Shown piece after piece: positions 1 through 10,970 of a DNA stretch of 64,000 nucleotides. The translations under genes and the position numbers were made by a program. The DNA comes from Proteromonas lacertae (lineage: Eukaryota > Sar > Bigyra > Opalinata > Proteromonadidae). The first letter of the stretch is position 1. Every line of letters begins with the position of its first letter. The notes beneath the pieces are model-generated. The model had not been told where the DNA came from and did not search any database. It saw only the letters and a program-made list of their open reading frames with translations. The stretch spans positions 62,001 through 126,000 of the forward strand of contig NGBS01000879.1 in NCBI GenBank assembly GCA_002245135.1, given 5' to 3'.

Positions 1-90
1 GATAGAGCTCATTTTGAAGGTAATTTATCTAAAGTTTCAGAGGTTGATGAAAATTCTAACATGAATGATAAAGATGACGAAGAAATGTAA
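1..90 (+). CDS. 3' end of an unidentified gene (partial)
   Basis: An open frame runs from the first base to a TAA at 88-90 and encodes about 29 residues rich in Asp, Glu and Asn, finishing in an acidic tail (DDEEM). The 5' part lies outside the window, so neither domain nor function can be read. An acidic, disordered C-terminus is all that can be said. It converges on the nitroreductase gene about 100 bp downstream. Being so short, the frame could also be chance. Confidence 0.35.
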   Translation, partial: DRAHFEGNLSKVSEVDENSNMNDKDDEEM

Positions 91-188
91 TATAATATAT
101 AATTAATATGTTTTTTTATTCAATTATGTAATTAATACAAAAATATATATTACAATACATAATATAATTGCTATTACAACTGAACATT

Positions 189-1056
189 TTACTTCTTAAT
201 TTCAGGATTTGCATCAAATCCATTCTTTATACCATTTCCAAATTTGTTTTCAAATATAATTTCTTCTGGCTTGAATCTTACAGTTTCAAACATTCTAGCA
301 TCATCAGTTGGATATCCTACGGCAAATACAATTGATGGTTCAAATCCCTCAGGAACTTCTAATAAACTCATTAATTTATCTGCGATAAATCCTTCCATTG
401 CAATTGTTCCTAAACCATATGCTGAGCATAACATTTCAAAAGCACCCATAACTAAACCGCAACTCTTTTCAGCCCAAGCCTATAAATTAGATGTATTTTA
501 TAATACACATGACGGTGAAGCTAATTTATCATGTTTACCTAAGCATACTTCTGGTGGGAACATCTGCTTTACTAAATTGTAATATAAATATCATTAATAC
601 CGGCATTTGTTGCATAATCAATTGAACCTTGTGGAGCTGTTGATCTGTGCATCATATCTTCAAACATTTTAATAGATTGTGTTGGATCTATTGCATAATA
701 TATCAATCAACGTGAATGTACTAATATCAGCAAAGAATGTAACATATGCTTGACAGTTAGTAGTAGCTTTTGCATTTGCTCCTACTAAACATGATCTGAA
801 CTTTTCTCTTTCTTCTGGAGTTCTTGTAACGACAATACGAAAAGGCTGAAAGTTCATTGATGTACACATTCTCTAATAATTTTATTATTTCAATTAAACA
901 ATACTTGTGAATATCCAAGAATTCTTTCAAGAACACCTTCTGGGATTGGCTTATCTTGATATTTTCTACAACTGAATCGGAACATAGCATCTTTTTCAGC
1001 ATATTTAGCAGCTTCAGGCTATAAATTAAAAGAAAAAAACATACGATAGCAGACAT
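189..1056 (-). CDS. Nitroreductase-family flavoprotein, six exons
   Basis: Joining six exons gives a 239-residue protein, a normal length for an FMN-dependent NAD(P)H nitroreductase. Introns lie at 1019-1044, 873-904, 688-721, 572-600 and 480-506 (26-34 nt, GTA...AG), and removing them keeps one frame from ATG to TAA. The N-terminus has the FMN-binding region FSCRKYQDKP followed by RMCTSMNFQPFRIVV. The C-terminal half has the family-typical SCGLVMGAFEM stretch and a GYP motif. The family reduces nitro or quinone compounds, and many protist members act in the cytosol or in mitochondrion-related organelles; no targeting signal is obvious here. The next gene on the same strand stops 91 bp upstream. 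Confidence 0.85.
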
Positions 1057-1147
1057 TTCAAAAGATTATTTTATGGGGTATGAAAATGTTAAAGAATTTT
1101 TAAGAATATTCTTCAAAAAAACACAAACAAATAATAATCAAAGAAAA

Positions 1148-4100
1148 TTATATTTTTTGTTCTTGCTGTACAGTTATTAAAGGAGCTAAAACTATTTCAT
1201 CACCCTTATTGCATTTAATCTTTTTCATTTTGTATAATAAACAAAAAATAGCTAAGCCTATTACAAATAAACATCCACATACAATTCCAATGATCAAACC
1301 AATATTTGATTTTGAATGACAATTATTCACAATATCACCCCATAATGCTGTATTATTTACCCAATTACAATCTCTATACATTATACCAGCACTTTCACAA
1401 TCACAGTAAGCTCTACTTCCTATTTCAGTTTTCTTCCATTCGCCATCTTCTGGACAATACACTGTTACAACTTCAATAGCTATTTCTAAATACGTTGTAT
1501 CATGTCTATCATTTCTAGCAGAAATAACATAGAGAAGTTGCTCATATGTATTATTTGCTCTACCAGAGATCAAGCCAGTTACATTAGAAAAATAAAACTC
1601 TTCAGGCAATTCAGGTTTAATTGAATAACTAGTAATATCACCAAATGATTCAAAAATGAAGGTTGGACTATAATCAACATTCTTATAGAATTGCCATTTA
1701 TAATTGTTTTTAATAATATGTAAAACTGGAGTGGATGGTTTTATTAATGCAAATTTTATAATGAAATTAAGTGAACCGTATATATTATGAATTAAAACAT
1801 TACTATAATGAGTTGATTCATATTGATTAGATGGATGACCATATATTGAAGTATTGTCCTTATTGAATGTTAAACCAATTGGTAATTCTATAATAAAACA
1901 ATAGTATAACAATAATTTATACTTGAAATATATGCATTATAGCTTTCAGATGATGAAACATTAAATATACAATTGAGAAAAACATCTTTTCCATAATACA
2001 AATCCATATTTTGTACAATAGAGATAAGTGAAGGTTGTTTTGATTTTGATATTGTAAAATCAATTGGTATATCTACATAATTCTCTTTACTTTCTATTCT
2101 GAATGTAAATGTATTAGAATATGTATAGTTTTGATAAATAGGAATTCCAAATAAGATTCCTGAAGTTGTGTTGATATTAATTCCTTCAGGTAATTCTAAT
2201 AACAATAATAAAAATATAATTTAAAAATACTGTCAAGTGAAGAGTAATGTAAATCTATACCAATAGCTTTAAACATTTGGAAATTAATTATTTCAACTTG
2301 GTAATAAAATGTAGCTACATGAATTCTCTGTAAAATGATTGGAACAGGAGGTAAATAGGATGTTATTAGAATAGGAAATACTACTCTTCCATTTTCATTT
2401 TGTATTGTGATATAATACTTCTGTATTATGGGGAAAAAAATAATTCCAGATAGAGTTCCAGAAATTGATGAAAATGACATTTTATAATTCAAATCTATAA
2501 ATTAATAATAATTATTATATATACTTGGATAAATTGAATATCTAAGATTCACTCCAAATACTTTCATTATCACCTCATTATCATAATCATATCCACAAGT
2601 CAAATTCACAACACTTTTATATCCTTCAATCACTGGGAATTTTGGCATAATAACTCTAAGCATTATTTGAGCTTCAATATCTCCATTTTTATTTGATCCT
2701 ACAATAGTTATTATCTTGTTTTTACCATAAGTACTTGTTCCTGCAATTGTACCATTTGAAACATCAATTGATAAACCTTTTGGCAAGTTACTGGCAGAGT
2801 ATTTCACATTATATCCATAAAATACCACTGGAATCAAATCATCGTAATGAAAACCTAATTCTATATTTACAACAGTGTTTTGATATAATATTCTTGGCTT
2901 ATCTTCATAACAATAATTCGACACTTCTATCCATTTTGGTTCAATATCATCTGAACAATAGAAAGTAATATTTCCATCACTACTGTTATTCATACATTTT
3001 ACAATAACGGTATGATTCTGTTCAGTTAATGGTAAATCATCAACAGCTTGACAATAACCTTGTACTTCTATTTTATCATTATTTTCATGATTATTATTAT
3101 TATTATTATCACTACTGTAATCTAATAATATTTCCTTCATATATTCTGATTGTAATATCGTATAAGATCCTATTTCTTCTTTATTAATACTAATTGTTAC
3201 TTCATTATTCTTCCATCCTTGGTTATCTGGTGTTGCATCAATTAATCGTAATAAATATTTACCTTGATCAATACATATTTCATCACTATAAATATCAATT
3301 GTTGTATTGACACTTGAATACATATATACTTCCTTTCTTTGTTGGATAGAATATAATGATAATAACATATTCTCTTCATATTCTGTATCTTTTATTATAA
3401 AGTTAAACTCAAAATAGATTCTTCCTTCTTCTTTACATTTTATATACTTTGTATTCTCTGTTACATTTAATAACAAAATCACAGTTTCAGAATATCCTAA
3501 TAAATTATAAGCTCTTGTATGAATATGATAAATATTAATTTCTATTGGAATTCCATACAAATATCCTGTTTTAGTATCAAATTTCATTCCTTTAGGTAGA
3601 TCATCATTAACCTCAAACCCTTTGATATTATTAGAGGCAATAGTTGGTTTTATTAATGTATATTCATTCACAGTTAATACCATAGGTTCATATTCATAAT
3701 ATGGAATGTGTGGATCTATTAATATATAAAGTAATAAAAAATATATATATAATACAAGTATCAATAGTAAAAATAAATGGTTTGAATGATATTACAACAT
3801 CTTGTTCCACTATATCAATTCCATTAACACCAATATAAAGTGTAAATGATTGTGTTGTAGTTATTGACACTTTATATTCCTGTGGAAATAAACACAACAT
3901 CATATCTAATGTGTTTGAATCAAAGAATAATTCTTTAGTAAAAGAATGAGTTGTAGATTGTAATAAAACTGTTGCTTCAATTGGAAGATTCGATGGAATA
4001 ATTCTGAAAAAATGATGGCTTTGAATATCTAGACAACTATTAATAAATGTTATAAGCAGTGACTTTTTGATTATTGAATTAATTCCATAAGCTTTATATT

Positions 4101-6665
4101 TAACACTATTATTCATATAATAACAATAGCAATTAATTATATATACACTACATCATGAGTATATTCACTTCCATGTCCATATATTCGTAATGAATTCTTT
4201 GAAGTTTCATAATTAATCATCTTTGGTAGTTCTTCATATACTTCATAATGATCAATATATTCATCTTTATTTATTATTTCAATATCAAATCTTTCACCAT
4301 ATTTAAATGTTATAATATCATCCTCTATAAATTCAAATGTTCTTCTATTTAAAATCAAAAAATGAGAAGGTAGAATATAATCTATTAAACAATAATAATG
4401 ATGATAACTATACTGGTAATTCCTATACTGATTTTAGTTTGATATGTATATGTAGTATCACTATCAATAGTATAGGTAATTGTATATTCTTTTAAACTCA
4501 TTTCTTTCACTAATGGAATTCCATATATTTCTCCTGATGTTTTATTAATAGATAGTCCTTCAGGTAATTCTGGATTTATACTAAACTGTCTTACTTTACT
4601 GGATGGATATGATATTGGTTTATTAACTTCAATTGACTGATTAAACTGATAATATATGAGAGTTGTATTATATTCTAAAGAATCATATTCTACAAAAAAA
4701 TCAATAATAAATCAAAATATACTATAAAATATTTGTATTGGATAGACTTTATTATCATACGAAATAGAAATAAATAAATATGGGATATTGTAATTATTAA
4801 AATAATTCAATTGCAACTGGTAATAAGTCTTTTCTGTAAATGAACAATATATTGTACTGTTATATTCACCACATATACTTTTCTCATATGAACAATTACT
4901 ACCTATATTCATTTCAATACCATCACTATGGTATATATGAATAGAATAATATCCACTTTTGTTGAAATATAAATATCCCTCTACATACATACCAAATTCA
5001 CTATTAAATTCATCATTTAAACTATTCCATCTATTATCTGAATCATTCTTTATGAAATGAACTAAATCTTTCTCATGTCTTACTATTCTTGTTTTTACAT
5101 TATCCATTTCTGGTGTTAGTTTATTTTCACAATCATTAGTAAAATTTTCACTTTTCAAGTAATAAACAATAAAACCTTGTTTCAATTTCAATATATCTAT
5201 TTACATTATAATTAAAAAAATGAAATACTGGTTATTTCAATCATAATATCCCAAATGTTAGTTTCTGAATAATCATTATAACACATCAAACTGTATTTAG
5301 TATTTTGTTGTACTTTCTTTGGTATTCCAACTATTCTATGATTGATAATTGATAAACCATCAGGTAATGCATTAAGAGATTGACATTCATAATCATTACC
5401 ACTTTGTACAATTAATGGAATAATCATATCAGTGTCAGTTACTAATTTATATTCTTTTTTACTAGTTGTAAGGTTCAAAACAGGAAAAAATCCATTATCA
5501 TCTAGAAAAATAATAATAATAAAATATTATACATGTTTTAACTTTAAATGAAATATTCTCTTTTGAATATGGTAAATTATAATATACATTGATGAAAGGA
5601 TTACTTGTTTTGTTTGAAGAATAAGTTAATACATTTATCTGATAATATCTTGGTTTAAGAATAGTCATTACAGTCTTATTACATACTATTTCACCTTTAC
5701 ATTGTCTATTCAAATCAATCACTAAACTATCATCAATATATAAAGATCCACCATCTAAAACACATAAATAGAAAGTATAATCTCCAATTACACTGAATGT
5801 AGTTTTCCAACTCATATTCATACTATATGCAGAGTGAGTTTCAACACCAATAATATCGGATAGTTGTTGATAAGAATTATAACCTTCAAATTTTTTATAT
5901 CTTTTTTTATTTTCTATCTTTCTTTCAGTTTCTGGAGGTATGTTATTCTCACATTTAAAATCTCTTTTCTCTAAGTATAAAAAACTCAATCCACTAGCTA
6001 ACACATAAGGATTTGCCTTTATTCTTAGATTAACTGTTATAAAACCAAATATATTTGTGGCATTTATTGTTATACTATTAATTAATAGAATTAAAAGAGA
6101 GAGAGATATACTCTATAATACTTCGATCTTCAATTCTGTCTATAGTAAGTTCTCCACTAGTTTTGTTTAATAATATATTTGATGGTAGCTCTTCTGGGTA
6201 AGAAGTGAATGAATCAACAAATGCATCAAGAAATGGAATAAATGTAACAGGTTCAAGTGGAGTTATTTTCAGCAAAGAAAATGGATAAAAAAATACAGTT
6301 GGTATGTCATAGACAGTGATATATAGTGTAAATAAAGTAACATAATGGTTCTTCTTTAGCCCTTTTACTATATACAATGTTTTCTCTTGTTTTATCGTGG
6401 GTATACCATGCATACATGATGAATTGTAGTTAAATGCTATTCCAGACGGTAATTTTGGAGAGATTGAGTAAACTTTACTCTCTTCTGTAAAACAGTTATT
6501 ACTATTAATTATTTTACCAACTTGAAGTAGTTTATTTACTTCAACACTACCTAATTCGGTCATATCTCCACATACTTCACAAACAGTCACTAAAATTGTA
6601 GAAATAATTGATATACTTATTAATAATACTAATATACTAACAAATTTATTTTGAATACAATACAT
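1148..6665 (-). CDS. Large type I surface receptor with He_PIG repeats and two PA14-like domains
   Basis: Eleven ORF segments join through GTAT...AG introns of about 30-45 nt into one protein of roughly 1,750 residues. It starts with a signal peptide (hydrophobic residues 9-27), then has about eleven He_PIG (putative Ig) units, each marked by LPxG...TSG.xxGIP. Two PA14/GLEYA-like modules sit in exons 2 and 4 (about 5500-6000 and 4712-5190), with GYLYFNKSGYYSIHIYHSDG and YIDDS as signature stretches. A Cys-rich juxtamembrane segment (CPEDGEW...CDCESAG) precedes one TM helix (LIIGIVCGCLFVIGLAIFCLLY) and a 30-residue cytoplasmic tail. There are many N-x-S/T sites. PA14 domains commonly bind glycans, so adhesion or recognition at the cell surface is likely. 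The ligand is unknown. Confidence 0.8.
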
Positions 6666-7640
6666 TCCTAATATCAGCTAAAAACACAAATAACTAAAGA
6701 AAAAGTCATTAATCACTAAAGTCTTTATATACTGTAAAGATATTTTCTTAAGCATTTTTTATTTATTAAAACAACATCTTAATAAACAATGTTCTGCAAC
6801 ATTACATTTTTGTCAATGAATGATTATTTTGTTATAATATTATGTAACTTTACATAAATAATATGTATTACAAAAACAATGATTATAAAAGTATAATATA
6901 GAATTGCCTATTTTTTGTAATAAAGTTGAAGATTGTGCTTTTAAAGGTTCTTAATGATAATATAACATAATATTCAATGTTTGTGTTATATAATAATAAT
7001 TAAATAAGTATTTTTATTCATGTATATGTTGTAAGTGGCAATATTTCTCTAATTTCTATGTAAAGATCATGGTGCATAAATAAAAAGTAAAAATATCAAT
7101 ACAACTTACATATACATACAAAAATAATGTTGTAATACATCAAATATAGAAATTGGGTAAAGTTATGAAATGTTCAACATTACATTGGTTATAAATGTGA
7201 AGATGAAACTAATGAAAGTATTAAAATGCCAAATTAAATAAAAATTAAAAAATAATACGTTCTATTTTTTAAATTATTAAACATTCACATTACATAAGTG
7301 TTTACTTAATAAAATGTAATTTTTATCGTTTATACATACACACCGTGATAAAGACTTGAATAAAACTTTAAACATAATGAAAAAGTCTAATGCTAAACTA
7401 TAAAGAATATAAATATCGTCAACAGCATCTCTATATTTTTTAAAATTTAATTAAAATTCATTTGACAAGTTATTAACCACTTTAAAAGTTGATTTTTTAT
7501 GCTGCTTATGGAAACAAATCTCAATCAATAGTTTATACATTATCACAAAGCATTTTACCAAAATTATCAACAGTTTTTAGTTGGAAAAGCGGGTGTACTA
7601 AAATATGGTTTAAATAACTTGAGAATATTGAAACTATTAA
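6666..7640. other. Divergent intergenic region, no gene seen
   Basis: This 975 bp AT-rich stretch separates the divergent starts of the surface receptor (minus) and the Cys-rich protein (plus). No convincing ORF, tRNA fold or long repeat was found. It is by far the longest divergent spacer in the window; most are below 100 bp. It presumably holds separate promoters for both genes, but no specific element could be identified. Confidence 0.5.
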
Positions 7641-8363
7641 ATGAAAGATTTAGAAGAAAACTACAAAGACTTATCACCCATTTCATCTGACGATGATTAT
7701 GCCTATCATTTCACTCACTCTATCTACAATATGGAAGATAACGTGTATGATAACAACAATCACAAGCAAGAAGCGTTTGAAAATGAACAAAATAGTGAAA
7801 TATTACCTGCAGATGATGAATGTTCATATAATAGTTCGTATATAGATTCTGAACATAAAAATACAATTCAACCAGATACTCCAGCAGAAAATGAAGGACA
7901 ATCCGATAATACAGAGCTAATGATAGCATCAAATAGTGATGAACTGTTAAAAGGAGAAAACAAAAAAGAAGTTATATTAAATCCTTTATATAATGAAGAT
8001 GCTTGTCCTAAGACATTGCGATTGATTAGAAAATATGGTAAACTACAAAAATGTTATAAATGCAAAAATAATTATGACAAGAATTATTTTTTTATTTATA
8101 GTAAATATAAAAGAATATTTACAGAAGAAGGCAATCAATTCATTTGTTTTTGGTGTTCTTTAAACGTTAAGAATTCCAGAATGTTAAGAGATTGGGAAAT
8201 AGATCCAGTTGATCCAAAAAAATGTTATCGTTGTCGGTGTTACAAATCTGAATGTAGAATAAAGATGCAGAATGGAAAGAAGAATGCATTATGCATTTAC
8301 TGTTCTTTGAAAAAGAAAAGAGTTTATGAATTAAAAAGAAGAATAGAAAATAATAGTATTTAA
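7641..8363 (+). CDS. Cys-rich, probably zinc-binding orphan protein (copy A)
   Basis: A single-exon gene of 240 residues. Residues 1-115 are acidic, Asn/Ser-rich and probably disordered. The C-terminal 120 residues hold an ordered cysteine array: CYKC, 27 residues, CFWC, 22 residues, CYRCRC-x4-C, 12 residues, CIYC, ending in a basic tail (SLKKKR). This spacing suggests zinc binding and the basic end suggests nucleic-acid contact, but I recognise no named family. The gene at 17444-18411 is a clear paralogue sharing CSLxVxNxxMLRDW, CYRCxC-x4-C and the CxYCSLKKKR end. A role as a DNA- or RNA-binding regulator is inference only. Confidence 0.75.
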   Translation: MKDLEENYKDLSPISSDDDYAYHFTHSIYNMEDNVYDNNNHKQEAFENEQNSEILPADDECSYNSSYIDSEHKNTIQPDTPAENEGQSDNTELMIASNSDELLKGENKKEVILNPLYNEDACPKTLRLIRKYGKLQKCYKCKNNYDKNYFFIYSKYKRIFTEEGNQFICFWCSLNVKNSRMLRDWEIDPVDPKKCYRCRCYKSECRIKMQNGKKNALCIYCSLKKKRVYELKRRIENNSI

Positions 8364-8583
8364 TTATTTTAATTTTTTTATACATATTTTCTATTATATG
8401 TTAAAAGAATAGATTACTTAGTTCAATTACTCTTCAACTAGATTTTTTACGATAGTATAATGCTATTACCAAGGAAATATTTTTCTATGCTTATAATTTC
8501 ATTTCATTCATTCAAAAACAAATAATAAAAATAATATAAATGAAAATATCTAATATATAAAAATAAAAACAATCAAATTTATT

Positions 8584-9650
8584 TTAAGCCCAAACCTTTA
8601 AGAATGTATCCCAAGAACCAGTACAGAAAGCATTACCAGTCTTATTCACACCAACACAACTAACACGATTCTCATGACCTTGAAGTTGCCAAACGGATTG
8701 ACTTTTACCACTTAAAGTATCCCAAACATAACAGTTGTAATCATCATAACCAGCGAATAGTAAACGACCTGATTTTGAAACAGCAACTGATGTAATACCA
8801 CATAATATACGATCTGAACCAAATGTGTTAATTTCTGAATAACATCTTGTATCAAACAATCTGCAGGTTGAATCATCAGATCCACTAGAAAATGAAAAAC
8901 CATTGGGTAAGAAAGCAACTTCATTAATATCTGATTCATGTCCAGCAAATGTTTGTACACAATTACCAGTTCTTATATCCCATATTTTAGCTGTAGCATC
9001 ACATGATCCAGAAACAAAGGAGTTTGGATCTTTTGGATTTATAGATATACTCATAACATCACCACCATGATCATTGAAATGTGTCTTTGCATCTCCTGTT
9101 TCTATATCCCAATAAATAATTGTAGAATCACCACTTGCTGTAAGGATATTCTTCTCATCGAAAAATTCACAAGATGATAAATAACCTTCATGTGCTGCTA
9201 GTTCTTTTACTGGTCTTCCAGCTTCTTTCTGTGTTGCATCGTATATTGAACATAAATTATCTAAACCACCACAAGCTACAAATCTACCTGCTGTTTGTTC
9301 GAATGCACAAGTCATAACCCAGGAAGATCTTAAAGGAATAACATTCAGCTTATTGGTTGTATAACCATCCCATACTATAAGTTTACCATCTTGTGATGCA
9401 CTAATAAGTATGTGGTCATCGTTGTGAGTTTCGTATTTGTCAGCCCAGTGGATTGCATAAACTTTAGCCGAAAATGTCCTTTTAAAAGTCTTCGCTGCTT
9501 TGGTTGTTGGACAAATTGTTTCATTGAACCTTCTTTACCACTACTAGCTTCTTCCATACCACCATCCAACTTTTGATCTCTTAAGTCATTTATTTCAGCT
9601 TTAAGATTCTCGGCCTCATCCTTCAGAGCTTTTAATTCATCATCTGCCAT
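8584..9650 (-). CDS. Heterotrimeric G protein beta subunit (WD40), one frame break
   Basis: About 355 residues: an N-terminal coiled coil ([20 protein letters not shown]) that in this family binds Ggamma, then seven WD repeats ending in [10 protein letters not shown], as in Gbeta. LKGHF is followed by [10 protein letters not shown] and [12 protein letters not shown], the first canonical Gbeta blade. The frame changes between GHF and AKVYA near 9478 (two surplus bases or one missing) with no possible intron, so a sequence error or a real lesion sits there. All other blades are intact. It should act at the plasma membrane with a Galpha and Ggamma not in this window, and fits with the RGS-domain receptor at 13781-17287. 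Confidence 0.9.
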
Positions 9651-9955
9651 ATTTTATATTAGAATGATATTGTAATTAAACTTAAAGAAAAAAACGACAA
9701 TATTATAACGAATAACCAACCGCTTTGTCAAGCAAGTTTGAAGTGTTTTTGAATGAATTAAAGCATTATTCGAATTATAGCATATCGTATATACAAATAT
9801 AACTCAATATGATGCCTGTGTTAATGTAATTCCATATATTGTGCGTGTTATAATACACAAATCAAGTTTTTTTATATTATTCCATGAGATTAGGCTATTT
9901 TTCATTTGTTATTAACCCAAAAATACACAAATAAAAGAATACAATGATTTATAAC
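9651..9955. other. Intergenic spacer upstream of the Gbeta gene
   Basis: A 305 bp AT-rich gap between the Gbeta start (minus) and the stop of the PARG gene (minus). It contains a TCAAGC box on the plus strand at 9728-9733, about 78 nt upstream of the Gbeta ATG, in the opposite orientation to the boxes near other genes. No ORF or RNA gene was found. Confidence 0.4.
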
Positions 9956-10939
9956 TCATTTAGAAATTAAGAAATCAAATAAGCTCTGATTCACTTTATT
10001 ATCCAAGTACAATTTACCATAATCTATCATCAAATTATAAATCTGACTGATTGGAAGTTTAGATGCTCTTGATTGAAGAAATCTATTGATAATATCAGGA
10101 ATTTGCTTTTGTTCAAATGGGAAATATATTAAATTCACTTTATTAATAGAGGCAGCTAACCATTGGATTAGCAATTTCACTTCCACATTACCATTAAACA
10201 CACCACAACCCCAATTACCTGTTGCTATTCTATTAAATGGAGTATAATTCGTTAATTTAAAGGCAATCAGTGCCTTATTTAATTCTCTATCAATAAATCC
10301 CTTTTTAAACTGTTGTTTAGGATCATTATAAGAAATTGCATCAAATAATATAAAATTTGATTGTAAAAACCCTTCACCTATTACTCCTCTTGTATCAACA
10401 TATTTCCCATCAAATTGAGTATTTCTTTGACCATATCCTTTTAAATTAACAAATCTTTCACTTCCAACAATTTCTATAGCTTCATTATCATTCATTCTTT
10501 CACATAATAACAATGAAATTAAACTTTCTGGACTTTGTGTTTGGAATTGTTCTTCCTGTACAAATCCACTTGTTAATACTCCACCTCCAGGATATTTATT
10601 AGCGAAGATAGCATGATTTACTTCTAAATTATCAAGCATAGAATTATCTTCAAATTGTATTGAATTCAATAATACTGAACTTAAATCATTCCAATTAATA
10701 TTATTATTGTTGTTGTTGTTTTTCCTAATTATTCTGATATATTTAGCATCTACATTATATTCATTATTCTTTCTCGATAAGAAATATTGTAATAGTGAAG
10801 CTATCTTGTGTTTACCAGCATCAGGTATATATTTAAATGAATTGAAATTTCTTCTATTTTCACTATTTAATGTTCCATATAATAGATGAGCTAATAAACA
10901 TTCAACATGTGTTCGTGGTAAAATAATATAGCCATTCTA

Positions 10940-10970
<31 letters not shown>

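Noticed and set aside
2735-2968. Plus-strand ORF inside the surface receptor
   Set aside because: It is antisense to a He_PIG exon that is in frame with the rest of the receptor, and has no domain or plausible promoter.
9375-9480. Alternative C-terminus for the Gbeta N-terminal ORF
   Set aside because: The out-of-frame tail has no homology, while the other frame gives the canonical first WD blade.
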